Program-made: the position numbers and the translations under genes | Source: Coenobita brevimanus | Taxonomy: Eukaryota > Arthropoda > Malacostraca > Decapoda > Coenobitidae | DNA: 64,000 nt | Reading direction: 5' to 3' | Assembly: GCA_032717465.1 (NCBI GenBank) | Contig: CM064683.1 | Location: 41,986,018 to 42,050,017 of the forward strand | Notes under the pieces: generated by a model | Told to the model about the DNA's origin: nothing | The model's input: the letters and a program-made list of their open reading frames with translations, nothing else | Database searches by the model: none | Shown: piece by piece, positions 22,396-33,800 of the stretch | Position numbering within the stretch: position 1 is the first letter of the stretch | How the letters are laid out: the number at the start of each line of letters is the position of its first letter

Positions 22396-22735
22396 GCAAC
22401 GTACGATTGGATGTTAGATGGATAAAACATTAATAACGGCGTACCTGAGAATTTCTCTGCCTTCCAACACACCATGTTCTCGAAAAACATCCCAAAGTTG
22501 TCTCGTTGGAAATAAATTCATAAATATCTTTGGTTTACCTATCACCCACCCTGCGTGACCAAACTAAGACTGAACTTACTGAAGAACAAGGAGTGAAGGC
22601 AAAAGGAGAAGGGGTTTAGGGGGAGGAAGGTTGGAATGAGGAGGAGCGAGTTTCAAAATAAGTAAATCATTGGTTGGCCAGTATCATGGGAACTTTTGCA
22701 GCGTATGATTGGCTGCTGGGTTGTCACCCCCACCC

Positions 22736-22780
<45 letters not shown>

Positions 22781-23756
22781 GTAAGGTTTCTAGTTCCCAT
22801 ATTTGCAAAATTTCTTGAGCTTAAATTGTGCATCCTATTCCTTATTCATACTTTTATTTATCATTCATCATCCTGCCGTTTATTTCACCTTAAAACGGGG
22901 TGACGTAGAATCTAGAATGAGAGAAAGTAGGAATGGGGGAGAATCATTAGGAATATACCCGAAATGGAGACAGTTAATGTTGAAACGTCTAGAATTCTGC
23001 CTCTACCTTACATGCCTAACCATCATCACTTATACCGTATAGCCACCAGATCTTCCAAACATAACACAACGAAGCTAAATATTAAATTGGAAAAATGCAA
23101 AAAACTACTGTATACGGATCGTGATAACTGCCGTGGAGACATCCTGCAAATTCCCTAAGATTCTTTATGAATAGTAGGCTTTCCCACGCGAATGACAGGC
23201 TGGGAGAGTTAAAAAGTGCAGTTGCTCACGTCTATTTTAACACACACACACACACACACACACACATTCATCTATTGTCAGAGTTTTCAGTACCAAATTC
23301 TTCTCTGAAGGTTCACACCAACGATACATTCATCCCTCCAGATTTCACAGTCAGGTCTGTCCAAACCTACCCAGATTAACGAAAATTTACCAAACAGCTG
23401 AAATTTTTGAAATAGTTAATCACCATGAAAACCATGCATCCTAAAGCATAACTGACGACCACCGAACCAGTTCTGTAATTGAATGTCATTTTAACTCCCT
23501 GTATACTGTGCATTTCCAAGGCTGAACTCCCCATTCCCAAAACGTCAATAATTATTTCCTCTCCTACCAAATCATGATCGTGGATGAAGAGGCCTGCAGC
23601 ATGGTACCATAAGCTTGCGTGAGGTGCCAGGTACCGGGATATCTGACCTAAGATATAACTGGTCCTCAGTTGTACAGTAACTCAGTATTTCAGTAACTCA
23701 AGTCATGATACAGGCGTTTCCAGTCTTGTCCCATGGGAGGATCTGGCAATAAAACC
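22396..23756. other. No gene recognised; two microsatellites
   Basis: (TC)n at 22739-22777 and (CA)n at 23240-23266. Only short, featureless open frames. Confidence 0.6.
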
Positions 23757-23912
23757 AACATACACCAGTCCTGTATGAGACAGCCCTAGCATGCATTCAT
23801 TAGGGATGGTGGGTGTTAGCGCCGAAGTGGTGACATGTAGAGGTGTATGGTATGTAGGAGAACTACTGGGCCTTGATAGCAGGCTGTGAAGCCTATGCCC
23901 AGAGTCGTACAC
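23757..23912 (+). repeat. Dispersed repeat R2, copy 3
   Basis: ACACCAGTCCTGTATGAGAC through TTAGCGCCGAAGTGGTGACA to GATAGCAGGCTGTGAAGCCT; followed by an A-run at 23916-23932. Confidence 0.8.
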
Positions 23913-24942
23913 ATTAAAAAAAAAAAAAAAAAGGTCGATAGCAAATATAAAGGTAAAAAGATACTACTTTGAAGGTGATTGCTTACTTTTGCTGGTATTA
24001 ACGATCATATCATAACACAGCCATATAGGTGATGGTATGATGCTGACGTGCAGAATAGATGGTGTGAAGGCTGCCAGTGCAGAGGTCTATGACATGGAAA
24101 TATCCTTTGTGCTGAGAAGATCGCTATCAAGCATTTCTAAAGCCAATTACATTCGACATCGCTAACAAGAATAAAATATTGTATCTGTCATACTGAATGG
24201 GTTTATGGAGACTTGTGCTAACCAATTTACAAAGGGAAATCTCGTCAAATCTATATTTATTTTCTGGCAAAGAAGAGACAGGAATAATGAATGTTTTAGA
24301 TCGTTCACTACGGCCCTCCAAAGTTTAATAAACTGTGATGAGAACTGGCGAATATCTATCCACGCAGCAAAGACATGGGTAAAATAGACAAGCAGGCCTT
24401 GTATATGTTCAATAATTTCATAGTATCACATATACAATTTCATAGTATCACATACAATCACATAGTTTCCACCTTCAGCTGTCACTGAACTTCGCCATCA
24501 CCACCAGTGGCTGCTTCTATACTGGACGTACCCAGAGCGTCTTGGCTCCACTGGACGTACCCTCAGCACCTTGTCACCGCCATCTGTCCTTGCTGTTCTG
24601 GGACCCGTATTCTCGCAGGTCAAGAAAGCACCCTAACACCTCCTCCTAGGCAATTGATTTTGTTTATTGCACTTTGCAGGCCTTCCATTTTATGTTACTC
24701 AAATCATTCTGATATCAGCATACTCTGTATAAGTAACATACAAAACGAAATTTGCTGACCGTATCCAAAAACAAATCGATAAGGAAGAGGTGCTGAAAAG
24801 TTTCCTTAACTGTCGAGATTATCGCCCCGAGATACGCCCTCAACCACTCACCAACTGTCAGCCATAGCCTCATTCGCTGGATACGCTGTCAGAACCACAA
24901 TCCTTGAAGAGAAGAGAGAACCTGTATTTTTACACAGGAAAA
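23913..24942. other. No gene recognised
   Basis: Non-coding; a short direct repeat ATAGTATCACATA(TA)CAAT at 24420-24455. Confidence 0.6.
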
Positions 24943-24963
24943 ATCAGAGAAATTACAAAAAAA

Positions 24964-25033
24964 CCGGGAATCGAACCCGGGACTCTCAGGTGAGAGCCAG
25001 GCAGCATACCACTACACCACAACCAGGTAAAAG
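24964..25033 (-). pseudogene. tRNA-Glu(CTC)-like sequence, left arm
   Basis: The minus strand has a D-arm/A box TGGTGTAGTGG, an anticodon-loop-like CTCTCAC (CTC, Glu) and a perfect T arm with B box GGTTCGATTCC. The anticodon stem is poorly paired, and the 3' acceptor strand is a T-run that cannot pair with the 5' CTGGTTG, so it is not a working tRNA gene. It could be a SINE head. Pol III box sequences are intact. Confidence 0.7.
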
Positions 25034-25292
25034 TTAACTCACGTTGTCACAATCCTGTAACCAACGTCCCTCCGCCCCCCACTGTGGGCATCAAGAGGAT
25101 GAGTTAACCCCCTGGCACTCGGGCAAGTAGATGCTTTTAATCTATCCCAAGCACTTACGACTTGCCGTAAGTGCTTGGGATAGATTAAAAGCATCTACTT
25201 GCCCGAGTGCCAGGGAGTTACCTCATCCTCTTCAGGCCCACAGTGGGGGCGGAGGGACGTTGGTTACAAGATTGTGACAACGTGAGTTAACT

Positions 25293-25367
25293 TTTACCTG
25301 GTTGTGGTGTAGTGGTATGCTGCCTGGCTCTCACCTGAGAGTCCCGGGTTCGATTCCCGGCATATTG
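25293..25367 (+). pseudogene. tRNA-Glu(CTC)-like sequence, right arm
   Basis: Mirror of the left unit, reading outward from the palindrome centre: CTGGTTGTGGTGTAGTGGTA, CTCTCAC loop, then CCGGGTTCGATTCCCGG. The acceptor ends CTGGTTG and CATATTG form only about four of seven pairs. A genomic tRNA predictor would probably score it as a pseudogene. Confidence 0.7.
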
Positions 25368-25381
25368 GTAATTTCTCTGAT

Positions 25382-26990
25382 CACACAATCTTTGTCTGCT
25401 TTAATTCCCTACTCTGGCCACGTCCTCAGTTTCACTAACATTCTCGGCTGCAACGTCCCTAGCAGTCACCTCTGCTGCAGGCGTATCCACAAATCAGAAC
25501 CACATGTACAGCTGCACACTCGAGAGCCCAGAAGTATGTGTGGTAGGTGGTGCAGCACAACTAGAGTAGTGACGATGGCGCCAATAGAAAAATTACTTTA
25601 TGGTACCGTACAGAACAATGAAACCTGAATCGCCCAAACGGATCCCAAAACACAAAATATATGTGATTTCAAAACACCAATATCGTGATCAGTGAAACCC
25701 ATATTTCCCACACTGATCGCAAACATTATCGCAGTTCCTCCTATCTTAAAGACAGTACTATACTGTATTTGACCCAGTTCTTCAAGATTCTGAAGACTGA
25801 GAAGTCAAGATCCTTTACAGTGAAACCCAAAGCTCCCACACCGACGCCAAACAGATATATCACAGAATGAAATGTTGGGTAGGATACTGAAGAAGGGAAC
25901 ATACCAATGGACAATAATGGGCTGCAGAAGGAAGGAGGTAAACGAAAAGGGGAAATGATAAAGGTTGTGGAGAAGAAAGACGGAGGGGAAAAGAATAAGG
26001 GAAAAGGTGAAAGAGAGGAAGTAAGGAGAGAAAAACAAGACCCTGAATAAAGATAGAAGAAAGTGAAGAAAGAAAGAGGGAGCAGGATTCAGAAAATGGG
26101 AAAATGGAAACGAACTAAAAAAAAAAAATACAACATTCCACAAAGAAACAGAAGGAAAGGAAGGATGCAGTATGATGAAAAAGAAATATGAAGCAAGGAA
26201 GAAATTTTTAGATGCTATCAGAAACAAGGACGCTGTGTAAACATGGGGGATTGTAGGAGTCAGTGCTGGTGTAGATATGAAGCTGGGAAGTTCTGGAGGA
26301 AGAAGGAATAACTTGTGCGACGAGTGTGAAAGGGAATGTTGTAAGGGGATGCGAGTTTCGCGAAGGAAAGCACACGGAAACGGGTTGTAGAGTGTTGACA
26401 GGAGAGGAAAGTGCGAAGTCAGAGGTGGGGAGAGATAGTAGAATACATATATTTTGGCAAAGTGTGAGAGAAAGAAACAGGGGTATTTAGAGTAAGGGCC
26501 TTAAAGTAAAATACATTAAACTTCACTGAATCATGGTGCCCCAAACTCTGAGAATACCAAAAACTGAGTCCTCTTCACGTACTACACATTGACGCTGCAA
26601 GTTACTTATATTGGAGGCATCCACATTCGTTATCACAAGAGCAGTTTTCTGTATTGTGTGATTTACAAATAATAGAGGCAACAAAAGATACAAAACATAT
26701 CATAGAAACAGTGGAAAGGTAATGGTGTGGTAAGATGCAGGCCAGACGCCATGGTGGCAGACAGGGACGCGCCACAGCCAGATCAAGACAACAGAAGTAC
26801 TTATCATCATTAATAATAATTCCCATGCAAGTAAATCAGTCTTTCTTCATGATAAAAAGACAGCTAGAAGACCATTCGGTGTCCCCGTTCACACATCATG
26901 ATAAGATGATTCGTTTATCAGCGGATCGGAGATTGGATAGCCACCACCGACCATCTGGTCTGACTAACCGAATATTTAGCACTGCATGGC
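25382..26990. other. No gene recognised; long purine tract
   Basis: 25915-26210 is an almost pure A/G strand (GAAGGAAGGAGG and similar), like the tracts in the 29-54 kb array. The remaining bases show only short frames. Confidence 0.6.

Positions 26991-26991
<1 letters not shown>

Positions 26992-27044
<53 letters not shown>
26992..27044. repeat. (GT)n microsatellite
   Basis: About 26 GT units. Confidence 0.98.
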
Positions 27045-27045
<1 letters not shown>

Positions 27046-27828
27046 AACCTTTAACACCGAAACGAACGAAACGAAACGATTTCACCAGGGTAACCACTTT
27101 TACTTTATGTGCCAAAAACCCTAACTTAACCTTACTTTAACAGACAAACATCCCCCAGCACAAACTAATATTAGTACCTTCTCGCAGACCAGTCTAACAA
27201 CCTTAGCCCAACCAAACCCAACCTAACGCGTTCTAATTTAACTCTACTGAACCCAGCTTAATCCAGCCATACCTAAATATACAGGAAAACAAGAAGTGAT
27301 TCTGTTGATTATAGTGCTAAAGATTTGCTTCCCCCTCACCCTCTTTCTTCCATTCAGACTTCCTCCTTCATTCTTTATTCTTTCCACTACCTCACCCTTT
27401 CATTTCTTCTCGTTTTCTGAAATCAGTTTCTCTCTCCCCCTCTAACTATCCCCCCCATTGGTGAGTCTGCTTTTTCCCATTCTTCTGTTTTCCCATCCAG
27501 TGTCTTGCCGGCCACTCTCGTCCTGGCCTTCCTTCATGCCCTCAACCACTATTACTCCTTGCATTACCCTAACCTCTGCTCCTTTTTTCCCCCTGAGACA
27601 GTTCGAAGTTTTCCCTTTTTTCTGTGAACATATTTTCTTCCATCCTTTTGCTTCTCCCTGTGCCTTTAAACTACCCATTGCCATCCCTGCTTCTATATAT
27701 TTTTTAAAAACTCGTTCTATTCCGTTGCTTCCCTCCCCTCGAGCTCTCGCTCCCTCTTTTGTAAATGTCCCGACTTTAAGCTTGAAATACAGTAACACAC
27801 ACAAGCCTTCCACCAAGTTTCGTGCATT

Positions 27829-27829
<1 letters not shown>
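27045..27829. other. No gene recognised; pyrimidine-rich tract
   Basis: AACCTAAC-like strings at 27119-27230, then a strongly pyrimidine-rich strand at 27330-27775. Long Ser/Pro/Phe frames here reflect composition only. Confidence 0.6.

Positions 27830-27895
<66 letters not shown>
27830..27895. repeat. (CA)n microsatellite preceded by a shared 5' flank
   Basis: About 33 CA units. The preceding AGCCTTCCACCAAGTTTCGT (27804) recurs before the (CA)n at 29010. Confidence 0.97.
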
Positions 27896-27897
<2 letters not shown>

Positions 27898-28199
27898 TGC
27901 GCGAGCGCGTAGAGAGTAAAACCAATATCGTGACCGATGCCCGGTAAGGGAGCAAAAAATATAAAGAAACAAAAATTATTGTTGTTCCTGTCGTCAGTCT
28001 CAGCATTTTCTGAATGTCATATATTTTGCCTTATACTTGAATTGCATTTCATCAACAGACGTCTGAATACTGATAAACTTTTTGTTTACATGTACCAGTT
28101 CACTGGCGATCACGTAATATTATAAAATCATTAGATGCTGTCACGTCTTTAAATTTCACTCTTGTAATATCCAGACGATAATATTCTGCCAGTTAAAAA

Positions 28200-28310
28200 G
28201 GGCTCATAGTTAACTGATGATTACAGGCAGTATCTAACCCGCCCAGTTAGAGATGTTTCTCCAAAGGCGATGGAAATTATCTCAAGACAGCACGAACATA
28301 AGAAACAGAC
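28200..28310 (+). repeat. Degenerate ~100-bp interspersed motif, copy 6
   Basis: ATTACAGGCAGTATCTAACC, then GTTTCTCCAAAGGCGATGGA, AATTATCTCAAGACAG and ACGTCAC. Weak but collinear. Confidence 0.4.
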
Positions 28311-28595
28311 GTCACAGTAGAGAGGGATTATATGTGGAAACAAACTGTCTGTTGTGAAAAGTGTTTCTTTCTGACTACAATTGGTTCACTCTCAGCACAA
28401 GTATTTTCACTCACTAAATATGTTCCTACTTACTGTTTAATTTGATCTGTTCGGCGTGAATGGGCGTCATAAATATAATGAAAAGGAGACTGGTCAGTGT
28501 TTTTGTTGGTACAGTTCCGATTATAATAATTTCTTTTTAATATAGAATGAATTAGTATTTCCCAGAAAAATAACTCTATTCGCATCCAAAATGCT

Positions 28596-28596
<1 letters not shown>

Positions 28597-28637
<41 letters not shown>
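28597..28637. repeat. (GA)n microsatellite
   Basis: About 20 GA units. Confidence 0.97.
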
Positions 28638-28640
<3 letters not shown>

Positions 28641-28644
28641 TATT

Positions 28645-29004
28645 TGCCTGCTTTTGTTAGCCTGACAGAGGTTTACTCCTTGCCTGACTTTCAACCCTTC
28701 AACTTAGTTTCTCAAAATAGGATGAAAACTGAGTTATATAGTTAGCAAGCGCATACTGAAGTCAAACTTTGACCTTGCTTTGTGACCTTGACCTTTGACT
28801 CATTGTTCTTAAAATCAAATGACTTCATTCTTGCCTTACCCTCAACCGTTCCCCAGAGATTGGAATAATCTGAATGAAAACTCGAAGTTGATTCTGCTAG
28901 GTCAATGTATGGCCTAGCCAGGCGACCTTTGCATTTGACATACTGCTCTCAGAAACAACTGGTTTCCTCCTTGGTTGACCGTCAAGCCTTCCACCAAGTT
29001 TCGT

Positions 29005-29057
<53 letters not shown>
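28645..29057 (+). repeat. Interspersed repeat with GACCTTGACC motif and (CA)n tail
   Basis: Contains TGACCTTGCTTTGTGACCTT, GACCTTTGACTC and ends in AGCCTTCCACCAAGTTTCGT followed by (CA)n at 29010-29057. The same end plus tail occurs at 27804-27895, suggesting a dispersed element whose 3' end carries the microsatellite. Confidence 0.55.
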
Positions 29058-29058
<1 letters not shown>

Positions 29059-29099
29059 CGCTCAAAATATAATCATTCTAGCTCCGCGACCACGGGTGC

Positions 29100-29509
29100 A
29101 AAAAGGAGGAAAAGATATTGAAATATCAAAAGGAACTTCGTGAGGACCGGGGTCCAACTGGAGACAACACTGACAGATTCTGAGGCCGCTCCACCTTACT
29201 CCATCTTGGCTCCTACTTCCCTCTTGCTTTATTATTATAAAATAGTGAAGAAAGAGAGGAAAGAAGAAGCAACTGAACGAGAAAGAATGAGAAAGGTGAA
29301 AGAAAAGAAGTAATGGAAAAGATGAGATTAAAGGAGAGACCAAAACGAAAGGACAAAGAGTAAAAGGTTGAAAGGGGATAGAGGACAGTAGGGAAGAAAG
29401 AAAGGCTAGAAAGACAGAAACCTAGGGAGACAGAAGGAAATATAGCTTGTGATGCTGTAATATAGGAACTGGATCTATGTAGTGGATGATAATGGTGGTT
29501 GTGATGATT
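29100..29509 (+). repeat. Array start: module II and partial module
   Basis: Module II at about 29155-29255 (CTGAGGCCGCTCCACCTTAC, TTGGCTCCTACTTCCCTCTT), a purine tract 29255-29440, then a core end GCTTGTGATGCTGTAATATA at 29448. Confidence 0.8.
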
Positions 29510-30287
29510 ATGGTGACTGATGGTGATGGTGGTAATGATGATGGTGATGATAGTATAGGTTAGTTTTAATGAGACTAAGGATAACTGTATGGATAATGGT
29601 GGTGGTAGTAGTGGTGCTGGTGATGGTGGTAATGATGATGGTGATGATAGTATAGGTTAGTTTTAATGAGACTAATGATAACTGTATGGATAATGGTGGT
29701 GGTAGTAGTGGTGCTGGTGATGGTGGTAATGATGATGGTGATGATAGTATAGGTTAGTTTTAATGAGACTAATGATAACTGTATGGATAATGGTGGTGGT
29801 AGTAGTGGTGCTGGTGATGGTGGTAATGATGATGGTGATGATAGTATAGGTTAGTTTTAATGAGACTAAGGATAACTGTGTGGATAATGGTGGTGGTAGT
29901 AGTGGTGCTGGTGATGGTGGTAATGATGATGGTGATGATAGTATAGGTTAGTTTTAATGAGACTAATGATAACTGTATGGATAATGGTGGTGGTAGTAGT
30001 GGTGGTGGTGATGGTGGTAATGATGATGGTGATGATAGTATAGGTTAGTTTTAATGAGACTAATGATAACTGTATGGATAATGGTGGTGGTAGTAGTGGT
30101 GCTGGTGATGGTGGTAATGATGATGGTGATGATAGTATAGGTTAGTTTTAATGAGACTAAGGATAACTGTGTGGATAATGGTGGTGGTAGTAGTGGTGCT
30201 GGTGATGGTGGTAATGATGATGGTGATGATAGTATAGGTTAGTTTTAATGAGACTAAGGATAACTGTGTGGATAATGGTGGTGGTCC
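29510..30287. repeat. 97-bp minisatellite, about 8 copies
   Basis: AGTATAGGTTAGTTTTAATG recurs every 97 bp (29552, 29649, 29746 and on to 30234). Units alternate between AAGGATAACTGTGTGG and AATGATAACTGTATGG variants. The body is GGTGGTAGTAGTGGTGCTGG and GATGATGG-rich. Confidence 0.93.
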
Positions 30288-30552
30288 AGACAGGTTTGTT
30301 AGACTGTCAGGCGGGTCCACCTTACTTACTTTGGCTGCTGCTTGTCTTGTAGTGTCATTCCTGTATTAGAGAGGAGAACACGGCAGACAGTACCAATGGA
30401 AGCAGAAAGAATGTGGTGAATAAGAAAGATAAAGAAGAAACATAAGACTGGAGGAACGAAAAGAAAATGTACGAGAAAATTAAAGAAAGGAAAAAGAAGA
30501 CAGAACCAAAGTAAGAAGAAAGAAGGAAGGAATGAAGGAATAAAAAGACTGA
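30288..30552 (+). repeat. Array module II-like and purine tract
   Basis: TTTGTTAGACTGTCAGGCGG, GTCCACCTTACTTACTTTGG, then TGTCTTGTAGTGTC and a GAAAGAAA-rich tract up to the LINE. Confidence 0.75.
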
Positions 30553-30584
30553 ATCATAGATCTATCTATCTATTGCCAGACGTC

Positions 30585-32518
30585 TCAATCCCGTTTGGGG
30601 TGGCCACAAACAAATCTCCTCCAAGTCGCCCTGTCCCCCGCCATTTCACTGCCCTGCTCCCAACTCACACCCCCTTCTCTCATATACCTCTCCACCCTTT
30701 CCCTCCATCTCATCCTCGGCCTCCCCCTCCCTCTTCCCCCCTCCACCTCACTCACATACATTCTCTTCGTCAGTCTTTCACCCTCCATCCTCTCCACATG
30801 GCCAAACCACCTCAGTGTGTTCCTCATAACGCTTCCTATCACATCCATATCAACACCACAACGCTCCTTTATATCTTCATTCGTCAGCCTGTCTCTCCAT
30901 GTGACTCCACAGGCTCCTCTTAAATAACTCATTTCCACTGCTCTCACTCTTGACTTGTGTCCTTCCAACAACGTCCAAGCTTCACTGCCATACGTTAGAG
31001 TTGGTATCACAATACTGTCATGTAGTAACTTTTTCACTTCCATGCTCACTTCCCTGTTTCTTATCACTGCTTTCAAAGAACCAGCAACCTTTCTTCCCTG
31101 CTGTACCCTTTCAAGCACTTCACCCTCCAAACCTCCATCCTTACTCATCACACTACCCAAGTACTTAAACGTACTCACATTTTCCAATTCCTCACCACCC
31201 AACCTCGCTGTACATTCACTGACTTCACCTCTCTCAAAGACCATCACTTTACTCTTCCCTACATTCACCTTTAGATTCCGTTTCTTACACACTCTCTCAA
31301 ACTCATCCACCAAGCCTTGCAGCTCCCCTTCGTCTCCACTCAACAACACAGTATCATCTGCAAACAACAGTACAGGGAGTTTCCAAACACTATCCTCTCT
31401 CACCAGGGCCACTCCAACATCCACTACCCTACCTTGTACCTCTTTTATTACCCCATCCATGTACAGATTGAACAACCATGGAGACATGACACATCCCTGT
31501 TTCAACCCAACTTTCAATGAGAAAAATTCACTTAGTTCACCATCCACACGCACTGCAGCCTTCGCACCATCGTACATACTCTTCACAGCATTCAACAACT
31601 TCCCATCTACTCCATATATTCTTAACACTTTCCACAATCCTTGTCTATCCACCCTGTCATATGCTTTCTCCAAATCCATGAAAGCCGCATACAACTTCTT
31701 TCCCTTCTCTAGAAACTTTTCCACTAAAGATCTAAGAATGAATACCTGATCTACACAACCTCTTCCCTTCCTAAAGCCTCCCTGTTCTCCAACTAATTTC
31801 TCTGTTCTTTCTCTAACTCTGTCAGTAAGTATCCTACCATACACTTTTCCTATTATACTAAGAAGACAGATGCCCCTATGATTACCACACACTTCTTTTT
31901 CACCTTTTCCTTTGTACAAGGGAATAATTATACCTGACTTCCAATCCTCCGGGACTCTACCTTCCTCCCGGGGCCAACCTGCACATCTTCCACATCCATT
32001 CTACTACTATCTCTCCTCCATGCTTCAGCATTTCACCACACACTCCATCAATTCCTGGGGCTTTCCCCGATTGAACTTTCTTCATTGCTTCCACAACTTC
32101 TATCCTACTGATTTCTTCCTGTCTTCTCACCTCCCTCCTCCTCCCAGCCATTCCCCAGCCACTTATATTCGCATTACGTCCATCCTCTATGTTCAACAAT
32201 TCCTTAAAGTGTTCTCTCCATCTGCTCACTTTTTCTCCCTTCTCCACTAGTAATCTACCATTTTTATCTTTCACACCCCTGCTAACTTCACTTCCACCCT
32301 GTCTTACTCTTTTCACCTCTTTCCAGAACATTTTCTTACAGTCCCTCCACTTTACACTCAAATTCCTTCCAAATTCCTCATCCACTCTCTGCTTACTTTC
32401 TCTTACTAATCTTTTCACCTCTCTCTTTCTACATATAACTCTCTCTTCCGCCTCTCAACTTCCACGCCCCTATTTCTCATCCATTCATTGTATGCTTTCT
32501 TTTGTGCCACAGCCTGTT
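30585..32518 (-). pseudogene. Reverse transcriptase part of the RTE-like LINE
   Basis: Reading the minus strand: linker AWWTEEVKQAVAQKKAYNEW (after a frameshift near 32530), KRLVRESKQR (32418, after a frameshift near 32425), SGKAPGIDGVCGEMLKHGG, then, after a frameshift near 31970, VPEDWKSGIIIPLYKGKG and NHRGICLLSIIGKVYGRI. Motif A is MDLEKAYDRVDR, motif B LKQGCVMSPWLFNLYMDGVI, motif C PVLLFADDTVLLSGD (the FADD active site). The C-terminal part has FKYLGSVMSKDG, YGSEAWTLLEGHKSRVRAVE, LRWFGHVERM and GRGRPRMRW, ending at 30585. Both active-site motifs are intact. Only frameshifts, no in-frame stops, separate the parts, so the insertion looks fairly young. Confidence 0.9.
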
Positions 32519-33646
32519 TCACCTCTTCAGTCCACCACGCTGTTTCTGCACCCCCCTCCGTCTTCTCTTCCTTCCACACACCACATCACATGCTGCACAT
32601 ATTTCTTCTGTAAATATCCTACACACACCTTCCACGTCTCCCATCTGCTCCAATTCATATTTGCCCAATCGTTCTTCCACTTCTCTCTTATACTCTGCCT
32701 TTTTCTCATCCTCTTGTAACCTTTCCACTCTCCTTGCAACTACTCCTTCGTCTCGTCTTTCCTTTCTTCTATTACTCCATCTTACTTGAATTCTAATTCT
32801 GGCCACCACCAAGTAGTGGTCAGAAAGTCCACTCCCCCAACCTCTATAAACTCTTGCATCCATTACACATCTTCGCAGCCTTTCATCCACACACACATAA
32901 TTAATCATTGCCTTCCTTTCATTCAGTTCACCACCCACCCTTCTCATCACTCGCCATGTATACCTGTGGATCATTTTATGCCTGAAGAGGGTATTGGCTA
33001 TCACCAACCCCCTCCCAGCACAAATATCCACTAACGCACTCCCATTCTCATCTATCTCAGCAGGCACACCCCACTCACCAACTGTTCCATCCACCTTCAC
33101 ATTCCCAACTTTACCATTCATATCACCAATCAAAAACACTCTCTCATTCCTTCCAAACTTTTCCATGCACACTTCTACATTTGTCCAGAACTCTTCTCTC
33201 ACTCTTCTAGCACGATCTTGCGTTGGCGCATACACACACACAATCGCCCACATTTGTATTCCAACTTTCAACTTTACCCACACAGTCCTTGACCCAACTG
33301 ATCCATACTGTCTTATGCTCCTCTTCCATCTTTTACTCACAACTACACATACTCCTTCCTTTGCCCTCTCATTCTCACCTACTCCTGCACTTACACCCCA
33401 TCCATACTCCGATTCTCTCACACTTTCTCCTTTCCATTTTGTTTCAGTTATTCCACATACATCCACTTTCGCACCCTCAAGCACCTGGACAATCTCTCTC
33501 TCTTTCATCTCATTATTCGCTCCCCTTACATTCCATGTTCCGATAACCATGTCCTTTGTCCGGTCCTTGGTCGTCATCGTTTGGTCAGTCCTTGTCCGAG
33601 GCTTATTGTTTGTTTTTGTAGTTAGTTGTTTTCCGGGGAGGGGCAC
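32519..33646 (-). pseudogene. APE-type endonuclease part of the RTE-like LINE
   Basis: From the ATG at 33646 the frame is open for 375 codons. It shows MVIGTWNVRGANNEMKERE, CGITETKWKGESV (catalytic Glu), CVYAPTQDRARRVREEFW, FLIGDMNGKVG (GDxN motif), the RHKMIHRYTW tail and GLSDHYLVVARI (catalytic Asp-His). All APE-endonuclease motifs are in place. The frame then shifts near 32530 before the linker to the RT, which is why the product as read ends GVQKQRGGLKR. In a working element EN and RT would be one protein. Confidence 0.9.
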
Positions 33647-33755
33647 TAACCCTCCGCCAACCCTTTTAGTCGCCTTTTACGACAAGCAGGGATACTGGGG
33701 GAGTATTCTTGAAAATCCCCCCTTCCCCCAGGGGTATGAAAAACCCCCCTACCCC

Positions 33756-33800
33756 CAGTTATTTATACATTTTATCATAGATAAAATGTATAAATAACTG
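33756..33800. repeat. Perfect 21-bp hairpin at the LINE 5' junction
   Basis: CAGTTATTTATACATTTTATC, then ATA, then its exact reverse complement, ending GTATAAATAACTG. The hairpin straddles the LINE 5' end and the probable target duplication. Confidence 0.95.

Larger units (their letters stand above)
24943..25381. repeat. Near-perfect 0.4-kb palindrome with tRNA-like ends
   Basis: Arms 24943-25159 and 25166-25381 are reverse complements around a 6-nt centre (ACTTGC at 25160-25165). Inner arms read GCACTTACG / CGTAAGTGC; outer arms hold the tRNA-like units, and the match continues to ATCAGAGAAATTAC on the outside. The arms differ by a few substitutions and small indels and by one 7-nt block directly 3' of each tRNA-like unit (TTTTTTT against CATATTG). 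Confidence 0.92.
30553..33782 (-). mobile_element. Near full-length RTE-like LINE (EN-RT)
   Basis: About 3.2 kb, one EN-RT reading frame on the minus strand with three frameshifts. The 9-mer ATCATAGAT flanks it (30553-30561 and 33774-33782) as probable target duplication. The 3' end is a TAGA tail (plus strand ATCTATCTATCTATTGCC). The 5' UTR (minus, 33665-33710) contains the string TGCTTGTCGTAAAAGGCGAC, which I recall at the 5' end of many invertebrate LINEs. The single EN-RT frame and size fit the RTE group; the clade name is by likeness only. It lies within the higher-order array. Confidence 0.88.

Noticed and set aside
24964..25367. Two functional tRNA-Glu genes
   Set aside because: Pol III boxes are good, but acceptor strands and the anticodon stem do not pair; called tRNA-like pseudogenes or SINE heads.
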